NCBI GenBank assembly: GCA_013376995.1 | Contig: JACAAZ010000001.1 | Coordinates: 1-64,000 of the forward strand | Length of the DNA: 64,000 bases | From: Bacteroidota bacterium | Lineage (GTDB): Bacteria; Bacteroidota; Bacteroidia; Bacteroidales; UBA4417 | Reading direction: 5' to 3' | In this document: piece after piece, positions 1 to 8,034 of the stretch | Position numbering within the stretch: the first letter of the stretch is position 1 | Layout of the letters: each line of letters begins with the position of its first letter | Translations under genes and position numbers: made by a program | The notes under the pieces: generated by a model | The model's input: only the letters and a program-made list of their open reading frames with translations | The model's database searches: none | Told to the model about the DNA's origin: nothing

Positions 1-2012
1 TAGTAAGCTGGACCTTTGATGATGGAAACGGAAACAGCACAACGGCCAACCAGAATGTAATTGTTCACGATGTTACCAAACCGGTAACCCCAACGCTTGC
101 TGATGTTACAGGCGAATGCTCTGCCACAGCTTCAGTAGCCACAACTACAGATAATTGTGTTGGAACAGTTACAGGAACTACAGGCGATCCGCTTACCTAC
201 ACCACCCAGGGCACGCATGTGATCCACTGGACCTTCAGCGATGGCAATGGCAACAGCACAACGGCCAACCAGAACGTGATTGTACTTGATGTCACAGCCC
301 CTGTAACTCCAACCCTTGCAGATGTCACAGGCGAATGCTCAGCTACTGCAACAGCACCAACAACTACTGACAACTGTGCAGGTACAGTTACAGGAACCAC
401 TACTGATCCTCTAACCTATACAACACAGGGACAGCATATTATCCACTGGACCTTTAGCGATGGTAATGGAAATAATACAACGGCTAATCAGAAAGTGATT
501 ATTCATGATGTTACTGCTCCTGTTATCAGCAATTGTCCTGGTAATATTACAGTTACTGCTGCTACAGGTCAAATTACAGCTATTGCAACATGGACTCCAC
601 CTTCAGCAACCGATAACTGTACAGCTACCGGAAGCATCACCTGGACAAATAATTATTCACCGGGTGCCAGCTTCCCGTTGGGAACAACAACTGTGACCTA
701 TACTGCTACGGATGCCAGCAATAATGTCAGTACCTGTACCTTCACGGTGACAGTTAACGGAACTGCATACAGCAGTGTTAGCGGAACCCTGAAATACAAT
801 AACGCGGCGAAGACCCCGATGAACAATGTTACCCTGTCCATCAACACCAATCCAGTTACCACCAGCACTACAGATGCCAATGGTTACTATATTTTCAATA
901 ATCTGCTTCCTGGTACCTATACTATTTCAGTTACCACCAACCACAAGGATGTGGGTGGTATCAACTCAACGGATGCAGGTGCTGTAAATACCTGGTCAAC
1001 GATGGGCGGCCAGATTGAATATGTAAAGTTCATGGCAGGTGACGTTGCAACTACTTTCAACTTCATCAATTCAACTGATGCATTGCGTATTCAGAGGTAC
1101 TTCGTTCATGGCGAAGCCCTCGACCGCTCCCCATGGTCATATTGGAAGAAGGGAGTAACCGTTACCAGTAATAATTCAGTGATGCCGACCGATTTCAATG
1201 TTACAGTTTCGGGTACCAATATCATCAACTTTGATCTCCTTGCCTTGTGCTCAGGTGATTATAACGGCAGTATGGTACCGAACTCCAGTAAGTCGGTCAG
1301 CTCATCAATTGAACTGATACCTGGTAATACACTCCAGATGGGCGCCAACCAGGAGTTTGAACTGCCCGTGCGTACAATTGCAGAAATGCAGGCAGGTGCT
1401 GTTTCCCTGATCATGAACATTCCTTCAGATCTTCTACAGGTTGAAGATGTAATGGTCAATGGAAGTACTGAACCTGTTTCTTTCGCTGTGAACGGGAATG
1501 AGTTAAGGATCGGTTGGAACTCGCTCAATGCAGTTAATGTTCCGGCCAATGGAACCTTGTTAACACTCAAGCTTAAGACTACCGCTAACTTTACCACCGG
1601 TCAGTCAATCCTGTTATCACTCTCACCAGATCCACTAAATGAAATTGCTGATGCAAGCTTTAATGTGATTGAGGGTGTGGTTCTTCAGGTCGATGAAGTG
1701 GACAATGGTATGGTTGGGGTACCTAACTCTCAGGAGGTTTATACTATGAGCCTGGATAATTATCCTAATCCATTCAGGTCTTTTACCAAAGTAGTCTATA
1801 CAATTCCGTTCAAGGGAAAAGTAAGCCTGCAGGTAATGGATATGCTGGGCCAGGTAGTTTCTACTCTTGTCAATGAAAATAAGGAAGAAGGGAAGTATAA
1901 TGTTTTGTTTGATGGAACCAAATTGTCCCAGGGATTCTACTCTGTTGTGCTGAACGTGCAGGGAGTGAATTCGGAGGCAACCCGTTCCATAAGAATGGTC
2001 ATGAATAAATAG
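1..2012 (+). CDS. HYR-repeat surface protein with T9SS type A sorting domain (5' partial)
   Basis: The frame is open from the left edge, so the N-terminus lies outside the window; 669 residues are visible. The first ~240 residues are HYR/Ig-like repeats with a 73-residue (219-bp) period and the recurring motif HWTFSDGNGN. A CnaB-like segment follows (TDANGYYIFNNLLPGTYTI), then a dockerin-like stretch (VGGINSTDAGAV ... GDVATTFNFINSTDALRIQ), then a cohesin-like beta domain (about 135 residues). The last ~88 residues form a type A T9SS sorting domain (NYPNPF ... GKYNVLFDG ... GFYSVVL). It is therefore probably exported to the outer membrane by the Por system and anchored or released at the cell surface. 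A strong hairpin follows the stop. The role is presumably adhesive or structural; the substrate is unknown. Confidence 0.85.
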   Translation, partial: VSWTFDDGNGNSTTANQNVIVHDVTKPVTPTLADVTGECSATASVATTTDNCVGTVTGTTGDPLTYTTQGTHVIHWTFSDGNGNSTTANQNVIVLDVTAPVTPTLADVTGECSATATAPTTTDNCAGTVTGTTTDPLTYTTQGQHIIHWTFSDGNGNNTTANQKVIIHDVTAPVISNCPGNITVTAATGQITAIATWTPPSATDNCTATGSITWTNNYSPGASFPLGTTTVTYTATDASNNVSTCTFTVTVNGTAYSSVSGTLKYNNAAKTPMNNVTLSINTNPVTTSTTDANGYYIFNNLLPGTYTISVTTNHKDVGGINSTDAGAVNTWSTMGGQIEYVKFMAGDVATTFNFINSTDALRIQRYFVHGEALDRSPWSYWKKGVTVTSNNSVMPTDFNVTVSGTNIINFDLLALCSGDYNGSMVPNSSKSVSSSIELIPGNTLQMGANQEFELPVRTIAEMQAGAVSLIMNIPSDLLQVEDVMVNGSTEPVSFAVNGNELRIGWNSLNAVNVPANGTLLTLKLKTTANFTTGQSILLSLSPDPLNEIADASFNVIEGVVLQVDEVDNGMVGVPNSQEVYTMSLDNYPNPFRSFTKVVYTIPFKGKVSLQVMDMLGQVVSTLVNENKEEGKYNVLFDGTKLSQGFYSVVLNVQGVNSEATRSIRMVMNK

Positions 2013-2022
2013 TGTGGAAATG

Positions 2023-2050
2023 GGAAGAGCGTGCAATGGCATGCTCTTCC
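2023..2050 (+). terminator. Rho-independent terminator-like hairpin
   Basis: A 12-bp stem (GGAAGAGCGTGC pairing with GCATGCTCTTCC, one G-U pair) with an AATG loop starts 11 bp after the stop of the HYR protein and is followed by a T-rich run. It separates that gene from the cohesin-like genes downstream. It also argues against translation starting at the ATG at 2012, which would run through the hairpin. Confidence 0.75.
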
Positions 2051-2098
2051 TTATCCAAAATTTTTACGGTATGGTGTTTTAGACTCAACTTGTTTACG

Positions 2099-4129
2099 AT
2101 GAAAGCAGCAATTATTTTATTATCAGGATTATTAGGTTTTCTGGCGGGCACAGCACTGGGACAGAATGCGCCTGTTACAACAGCGCCCCATGTTTATAAT
2201 CCGCCTGTCGGTCAAGTGTTTACTGTTCCCATAACCGTTACTAATTTTGAGGATATAGGAGGAATTTCGCTTATTTTCGAGTACAACCCGGCTGTGCTTT
2301 CTTACCAGGGATTTGTTCCCAACGCTGCATTTAATGGCTTTGTGGTAAACGGAACCACTGAGCCTGGCAGGGTGATCATCAGCTGGTATGCATTATATGG
2401 TGTTACACTTCCTGATGATGCGCACCTGGTAGATATCAAGTTTGTAAATAATGGTGGAAGTACCCCCATTACCTGGTTTTCTCCCGAAGAAGGTTCCTGT
2501 GAATATGCTAAATATGACAATGGCGCTTACACAGTCCTGAACGATTCACCTTTTTCCACTTATTATATCAATGGCCAGGTGACCAGTCCTGCAGCGCCTC
2601 TTACCTGGGCGCCCATTATCACTCATGCAGTTCCGGGAAGCCTGGATGTTCCTGTTATGGTTAATGGTTTCTCCGATGTCGGGGCAATCTCTCTTACAAT
2701 GGAATATGACCCTGCTGTTATAACTTACCAGGACTTGTATACGGCTAACCCTGTATTATCAGCTGCCGGAGCATGGCTTATCGGAAGCCAGGATGCTCCG
2801 AACGGTAAAAAATACATTCGCATCAGCTGGACAAAAAATGAACAGCTTCCTTCGCTTCCGGCAGTTAACCTGCCCGACAATAGCGTTATCGTTAACCTGA
2901 AATTCAATTATATCAGTGGAACCACTGCCCTTACATGGATTGATGACGGGCCTTCCTGCGAATATGCTGACGGGCTCTACAATGCATTGCCTGATAGTCC
3001 AACCTCTGAGTACTACCAGGATGGGCTGGTTACTGGCGAGCAATATTCGCCGCGCACAGAAATTCCCTGCATTACTGGTATTGTTGGCCAGCCAGTGGTA
3101 TTCCCGGTAAGGGTTTATGGCTTTTCCAATATAGGTTCAATTTCCCTCACCCTGAACTACAATCCTTCAGTATTGACCTGGCAATCAGTATCAACCCCGA
3201 ATATTCCGATATCCTGGACAGTCGATGCAAGCGGTACTGCCGGAACATTCATTTTTGGGGCGATGGGCGGTGCAGGATTCAGTTTACCTGATGGAAGCAT
3301 ATTATTCAATATAACTTTTATTTACAACGGAGGGAGTTGCCTGCTTACCTGGAATGACAATGATCCTATATCCTGCGAATATTCAGAAGCTGGTACCTTT
3401 ATTCCTTTATATGACCTGCCAAGGGAAACCTTTTATATCGATGGATGCGTAGGGCCGGCCCTGACTATCAATGGGAAAACCTTCCTCGAAGGACCATACA
3501 AAACTGCTGCTTCTGAGATGTCAACAACCCTTAATAGCTTGAACCAGCTGCCACTCCATCAACCTTACAATGCTCTTCCATGGAATTATTCAGGAACAGA
3601 GGTGTTGAGTTCTGTCCCTGCCGACATTACAGATTGGGTACTTGTTCAGCTTCGGACCGGGCAATCGTCTGCAACTACTATTGCAACAAGAGCAGGCCTT
3701 TTGAATAAGAACGGTGCAATTACCGACCTGGATGGTTCGAGTTTGCTGTCATTTTCAGGGATAATGCCAGGCTATTACTACCTGGTGGTTTATCACCGGA
3801 ACCATATTGCAGTAATGAGTTCTGTCGCTATCCAGGTAAACCCTTTCACCAGCCTCTATGATTTCAGTGTGGGGCCGTCTGCTAATTACGGTGGAGCAAA
3901 CGGACTGAAACTCCTGGATGCAGGAATAAACCGCTGGGGCATGTTTGCTTGTGATGCCTCAAATGATCAGAATATCTACGTAAACGATTATACTGATTTC
4001 TGGGTCCCTGATTTTGGATTAAATCCCGGTTACTCCAGAGGAGACTTTAATATGGATGGAAAAGTATATGTAGATGATTATACAGATCTCTGGGTCCCTA
4101 ATTTTGGGATCACCAATGTACTACCTTAG
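2099..4129 (+). CDS. Triple cohesin-like, dockerin-like exported protein
   Basis: 676 residues from the ATG at 2099, chosen because it begins a clean signal peptide (MKAAIILLSGLLGFLAGTAL, then GQ); an upstream in-frame ATG at 2012 would add 29 unlikely residues across a hairpin. After cleavage come three cohesin-like domains, about residues 22-160, 165-310 and 315-450. Each has a G-I/F-D/N-x-I-G-x-I/F-S-L core and a conserved SCEY motif near its end. A module with TDWVLVQLRTG and YHRNH follows (about 480-600). The C-terminus has two dockerin-like calcium-loop repeats, each followed by YTDxWVPxFG. There is no T9SS sorting domain, so it is probably secreted and held by interactions. It lies 23 bp upstream of a similar gene. 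Cohesins bind dockerins in cellulosomes; use of that interaction here is inference. Confidence 0.8.
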   Translation: MKAAIILLSGLLGFLAGTALGQNAPVTTAPHVYNPPVGQVFTVPITVTNFEDIGGISLIFEYNPAVLSYQGFVPNAAFNGFVVNGTTEPGRVIISWYALYGVTLPDDAHLVDIKFVNNGGSTPITWFSPEEGSCEYAKYDNGAYTVLNDSPFSTYYINGQVTSPAAPLTWAPIITHAVPGSLDVPVMVNGFSDVGAISLTMEYDPAVITYQDLYTANPVLSAAGAWLIGSQDAPNGKKYIRISWTKNEQLPSLPAVNLPDNSVIVNLKFNYISGTTALTWIDDGPSCEYADGLYNALPDSPTSEYYQDGLVTGEQYSPRTEIPCITGIVGQPVVFPVRVYGFSNIGSISLTLNYNPSVLTWQSVSTPNIPISWTVDASGTAGTFIFGAMGGAGFSLPDGSILFNITFIYNGGSCLLTWNDNDPISCEYSEAGTFIPLYDLPRETFYIDGCVGPALTINGKTFLEGPYKTAASEMSTTLNSLNQLPLHQPYNALPWNYSGTEVLSSVPADITDWVLVQLRTGQSSATTIATRAGLLNKNGAITDLDGSSLLSFSGIMPGYYYLVVYHRNHIAVMSSVAIQVNPFTSLYDFSVGPSANYGGANGLKLLDAGINRWGMFACDASNDQNIYVNDYTDFWVPDFGLNPGYSRGDFNMDGKVYVDDYTDLWVPNFGITNVLP

Positions 4130-4152
4130 TTAAAAAAACGAAAGCGGATACT

Positions 4153-5328
4153 ATGAAATCGAAACTCAATAATTATCGGATACCGGGACTCATGCTTGCT
4201 GCATTACTATTCACAGCAAGCCTGGCTTCATTTGGGACAAATGCACCTATTACTACAGCCGCGACAATTTCAACAGCTGTTCCCGGCCAGCCGGTCATCG
4301 TTCCTGTTACAGTGACAGGGTTTAACAACATCAACGGATTTTACCTTTCGATGGATTATGAATACGCAAAATTGCATTATGTCACATCCGTATCAAATGC
4401 AGCATTGTCCGGGTTCCTTAGTGTTGGCGACATCGACCTTGGGACAGGGATACACCGGCTAACAATCAGTTGGGTTGGGAATTCAGGGCTCACACTTGCT
4501 GACGGAAGCTGGCTGGTAAAATACACATTCACCTTTATCTCAGGGCCTGCACCATTACAGTGGTTTGATATAGGCCCATCTTGTGAATATACCATGCCAC
4601 CATCCACCATCCTGAATGATTCTCCCACATCAACTTATTATATCAATGGATTGGTTTACCAGTCATTGCCTTTAAATACAAAGGTCTTTCTCGAAGGAGC
4701 TTATAGCGGCGGATCCATGAATACAACCTTGAGAAGCCTGGGCGTTTTGCCTTTAAGCCAGCCTTACAATGTAAGTCCATGGAATTATTCAGGAACTGAG
4801 CAGGTAGCAAGTGTTCCTGCCGGTGTTACTGATTGGGTGCTGGTTGAATTGCGAACAGGCCAGGGGGCTGCAACTAAAGTTGGCACACGCGCTGGTTTCC
4901 TGAAAAGCAATGGTGCAATCACTGACCTGGATGGAAGTTCTTACCTGAGTTTCCCGGGTATCAGCGCAGGGAACTATTATATTGTGATCCGGCACAGGAA
5001 CCATATGCCTGTTATGAGTGCTTCAGCTGTAGCTCTCTCTTCATCAGGAACATTGTATGATTTTACAACGGGTTCCAGCCAAGTATATGGTGGAGCGAAC
5101 GGGTACAAAAATATAGATCCCATACTGGCAAAATGGGGTATGGTAGCAGGTGATGCTTCCAATGAGGGTAGTATTTTCATCGATGACTACACTGACTACT
5201 GGGTTCCATCCTTTGGGTTGCTGAATGCTTACAACCGAAGTGATTTCAATCTTGATGGAAATGTCTTCATCAATGACTATACAGACCTTTGGGTGCCAAA
5301 TTTTGGAAAAAGCAATGTGTTGCCTTAA
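4153..5328 (+). CDS. Cohesin-like, dockerin-like exported protein
   Basis: 391 residues with a signal peptide (about residues 1-29), followed by NAPITTA, the same opening as its upstream neighbour. There is one cohesin-like domain (about 30-165, with SCEY near the end). The HRNH-type module follows (TDWVLVELRTG, VIRHRNH). The C-terminus has two dockerin-like loops (DASNEGSIFIDD, DFNLDGNVFIND), each followed by YTDxWVPxFG. The last ~215 residues closely match the C-terminus of the preceding protein, so the two are paralogues with three cohesins versus one. It is probably cotranscribed with the gene at 2099. There is no T9SS domain, no catalytic domain and no obvious enzyme activity. Confidence 0.8.
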   Translation: MKSKLNNYRIPGLMLAALLFTASLASFGTNAPITTAATISTAVPGQPVIVPVTVTGFNNINGFYLSMDYEYAKLHYVTSVSNAALSGFLSVGDIDLGTGIHRLTISWVGNSGLTLADGSWLVKYTFTFISGPAPLQWFDIGPSCEYTMPPSTILNDSPTSTYYINGLVYQSLPLNTKVFLEGAYSGGSMNTTLRSLGVLPLSQPYNVSPWNYSGTEQVASVPAGVTDWVLVELRTGQGAATKVGTRAGFLKSNGAITDLDGSSYLSFPGISAGNYYIVIRHRNHMPVMSASAVALSSSGTLYDFTTGSSQVYGGANGYKNIDPILAKWGMVAGDASNEGSIFIDDYTDYWVPSFGLLNAYNRSDFNLDGNVFINDYTDLWVPNFGKSNVLP

Positions 5329-5376
5329 CATATTTAATGAAAACTAGTAAGACCAAGGAAGCATGACTTGTCAGCG

Positions 5377-5392
5377 TCCGCTGCGGCGGACC
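5377..5392. repeat. Short GC-rich REP-like hairpin
   Basis: A perfect 6-bp inverted repeat, GTCCGC-TGCG-GCGGAC, stands out as GC-rich in an A-rich intergenic stretch after the gene at 4153-5328. It could be a REP-like element or a weak terminator, but no T-run follows, so its role is open. Confidence 0.4.
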
Positions 5393-5469
5393 TGGCAATG
5401 TCAGGTTGCTGAGGGGATTGGAGAAGCGGAGGAGCAGGAGATTGGGAGATGGGGAGAAAGAGTGCGGAA

Positions 5470-5570
5470 AGACAAATAACAAAAGACAAAAGACAAAAGA
5501 CAAAAGGCAAAAGGCAAAAGATTAAAGGCAAAAGACTAAAGACAAATTGCAAAAGGAAAAAGACAAATAT
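5470..5570. repeat. Degenerate GACAAAAG short-period array
   Basis: About 100 bp built from 7-8-bp words such as GACAAAAG, GGCAAAAG and GACTAAA. It is strongly purine-rich on the plus strand and follows another purine-rich stretch at about 5410-5470. An array of the same words occurs at 33257-33370. The few reading frames over it are low-complexity shadows. Confidence 0.85.
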
Positions 5571-5642
5571 GGCGTAGGCTATAGATAAAAAGTAATAATA
5601 GCTAAGAAATAACAATAATTCATTGATACTTCTAACTCTTCT

Positions 5643-5920
5643 GACACCAAACTCTTTGACGCCGACCCATTAACGCCGAACCCTTTAACGCCGAACCCAT
5701 TAATGCCGAACCCATTAACGCCGAACCCTTTAACGCCGAACCCTTTAACGCCTAACCCATTAACGCCTAACCCTTTAACGCCGAACTCATTAACGCCGAA
5801 CTCATTAACGCCGAACTCATTAACGCCGAACCTTTTAACGCCGAACCCTATAACGCTGAACCCATTAACGCTGAACCTTTTAACGTCGAACCCTTTAAAC
5901 GCCAAACCTATTAACACCGA
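5643..5920. repeat. 15-bp tandem array (TTAACGCCGAACCCA type)
   Basis: About 18-19 copies of a 15-bp unit, mostly TTAACGCCGAACCC followed by A or T, with scattered substitutions. The array runs directly into the start codon of the gene at 5924. Because the unit is a multiple of three, frames stay open on both strands (MPNPLTPNPLT-like and FGVNGFGVNG-like), but I treat these as artefacts. With the arrays before it, this accounts for most of the 595-bp gap between genes. Confidence 0.95.
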
Positions 5921-5923
5921 ACC

Positions 5924-7933
5924 ATGAAACCACGGACATCCATACTTATAACAATTCTTTCACTGGCAATCTGTTGCCTGGGAAGTATTCAGGTATTGGT
6001 TGCCCAGAATGCGCCGGTTACCACCATTGCTACAGTTACCAATGCTGTTGCAGGCCAGGCTGTTGATGTACCTGTGACTGTAACAGGATTCAATGGTATA
6101 GGCTCATTTACCCTCACTTTCGATTATGACTATTCGAAGCTGCATTTTGTTTCTGGGACTCAAAGCCCTTCTTTATCAGGGACTTTCAGTATTGGGGATA
6201 ACGATATGGGTAACGGTACCCACCGGTTGGTGATGGGTTGGTTCGGAAATGGATCTACCTTGCCGGATGGAACCGTCCTGGTGAACATTACGTTCACTTA
6301 TTTGTCCGATTCACCTTTACTTGAATGGTACGAGATGGGGCCATCCTGTGAATATACTGATGAATCGGCTTCAATCCTGAATGACTCGCCTACTTCAACT
6401 TACTATATTAATGGCCGGGTTTGTGGCGCTATTCAGTCTCCGGGAACGATCAGCGGAAATGCATCCATTTGCCAGGGTTCAACGGGGGTAATTTATAATG
6501 TTGCTCCTATTGCAAATGTTCAGGGTTATTCCTGGTCTGTGCCGGAAGGCGCTTCTATTGTGAACGGTTTGAACACCAATTACATAACTGTTGATTATTC
6601 ATCTGCAGCTGTATCCGGAAATGTTTCGGTTTCAGGCATTAATGACTGCGGACCCGGCCCTGTGTCAGTTCTTCCGGTTTTGGTTCATATCTTGCCTGTT
6701 GCAAATGCAGGAAATGATACCACTATAGGGTATTCTACCTCGATACAGTTGCACGCTGCCTCTGGCGGGGCTGGTTCATATGGCTATCACTGGTCACCTG
6801 AAAACCTTTTTGTCGACCCACTGATTCAGAACCCGCAGACAATTCAGCTCACCTCATCGGTTGTTTTCCAGCTCCTGGTCACTGACCTGTTAACTCTTTG
6901 CCAGGCCAGTGATGATAAACCTGTAACAATTTCAGGAGGAGTACTCAGTGCTAATCCGACAGTCACACCGGGAGAAATCTGCAGGCAACAGCTTGCTCAA
7001 TTATTTGCTAATGCCGGCGGTGGATCAGGTGCCTACACCTATTCCTGGACCTGCACCCCACAGGGTAATCCCGGATGGTCTTCCACACTTCCTTCTCCGC
7101 TTGTCTCCCCTGACACTACCACAGTGTATTCACTGATGCTATCGGATGGATTCAATGATGTTTTCGGTTCAGTAAGCCTTATAGTAAATCCTTTACCCTC
7201 AGCCTTTGTGAGTGGGGGAGGATCAGCTTGTGATGATGGGACCCTTATTTCCGTCAGGGTCGACCTTACGGGTACACCACCCTGGTCGATTTCTTACTCC
7301 AATGGGCTGAATAATACTACTGTAAATGGCATCAATACAAGTCCCTATTTTATTAATACCAGCATCCCTGGTACTTACTCGATCATTCATATCGAAGACA
7401 TGCATTGTACCGGAACTTCCACAGGAGAGGCGGTCGTTGCAGTCATCCCACTGCCTGCAGCTCCTGCAATTCAGCAGGTTGTTAATACATTATACTCAAA
7501 TACCCTTTCCGGGAACCAGTGGTATAAAGATGATCTCCCAATTACCGGGGCAGAACAACCTTACTATAATGCTGAGGAAAATGGGTTGTATTACGATATT
7601 GTAACTCAAAATGGTTGTACTTCTGATACTTCAAATAAACTGGAAGTGTTGATCACTTCAGCCATTTTAGCTCAGGATAGTCAATACCGGGTATTTCCAA
7701 TTCCTGCATCTGACTTTGTATGCATAGAAGCAGGAGAGAACAATGACCAAATCGTTGAATTGTCAGTAGTAAATAATAACGGGCTTGAGATACTGTCAAG
7801 AAAGATAAACGGCAACTGCCAAACTGGTAAAATTGTCATTTCAACCACTGACCTTAACCCTGGTGCTTATTTACTGAAAATCAAAACTAAAACTACCATT
7901 CATTTCAAGAAAATGCTTATCTTAAGGAAATGA
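5924..7933 (+). CDS. Cohesin-like and PKD-like protein with T9SS sorting domain
   Basis: 669 residues. A signal peptide covers about residues 1-27, followed by QNAPVTTIATV, the same opening as the other cohesin-like proteins here. One cohesin-like domain (about 28-160) again ends in SCEY and STYYINGRV. Several PKD/Ig-like domains follow (about 165-570, for example CQGSTGVIYNVAP and GYHWSPENL). The last ~80 residues form a divergent type A T9SS sorting domain (RVFPIPASDF ... LNPGAYLLKI). Unlike its dockerin-bearing neighbours it has its own sorting signal, so it could be the surface anchor of the group. The ATG follows directly on the 15-bp repeat array, with no recognisable ribosome binding site. 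Confidence 0.82.
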   Translation: MKPRTSILITILSLAICCLGSIQVLVAQNAPVTTIATVTNAVAGQAVDVPVTVTGFNGIGSFTLTFDYDYSKLHFVSGTQSPSLSGTFSIGDNDMGNGTHRLVMGWFGNGSTLPDGTVLVNITFTYLSDSPLLEWYEMGPSCEYTDESASILNDSPTSTYYINGRVCGAIQSPGTISGNASICQGSTGVIYNVAPIANVQGYSWSVPEGASIVNGLNTNYITVDYSSAAVSGNVSVSGINDCGPGPVSVLPVLVHILPVANAGNDTTIGYSTSIQLHAASGGAGSYGYHWSPENLFVDPLIQNPQTIQLTSSVVFQLLVTDLLTLCQASDDKPVTISGGVLSANPTVTPGEICRQQLAQLFANAGGGSGAYTYSWTCTPQGNPGWSSTLPSPLVSPDTTTVYSLMLSDGFNDVFGSVSLIVNPLPSAFVSGGGSACDDGTLISVRVDLTGTPPWSISYSNGLNNTTVNGINTSPYFINTSIPGTYSIIHIEDMHCTGTSTGEAVVAVIPLPAAPAIQQVVNTLYSNTLSGNQWYKDDLPITGAEQPYYNAEENGLYYDIVTQNGCTSDTSNKLEVLITSAILAQDSQYRVFPIPASDFVCIEAGENNDQIVELSVVNNNGLEILSRKINGNCQTGKIVISTTDLNPGAYLLKIKTKTTIHFKKMLILRK

Positions 7934-8034
7934 AAATATAATTGCTCGTTTACACGATTTGTCACTCAAAGTATTGTTAATCAATATTATAAACATGTAA
8001 GAAATCATAATATTATATCCAAAAACCCAAACAA

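Noticed and set aside
2012-2098. Upstream ATG for the triple cohesin-like protein
   Set aside because: The extra residues would be encoded by a terminator hairpin and would bury the signal peptide.
5579-5917. Long minus-strand ORF encoding FGVNG/FGVKG repeats
   Set aside because: It is created by the 15-bp array, whose length is a multiple of three; there is no signal peptide, no homologous pattern, and an equally open frame exists on the other strand.
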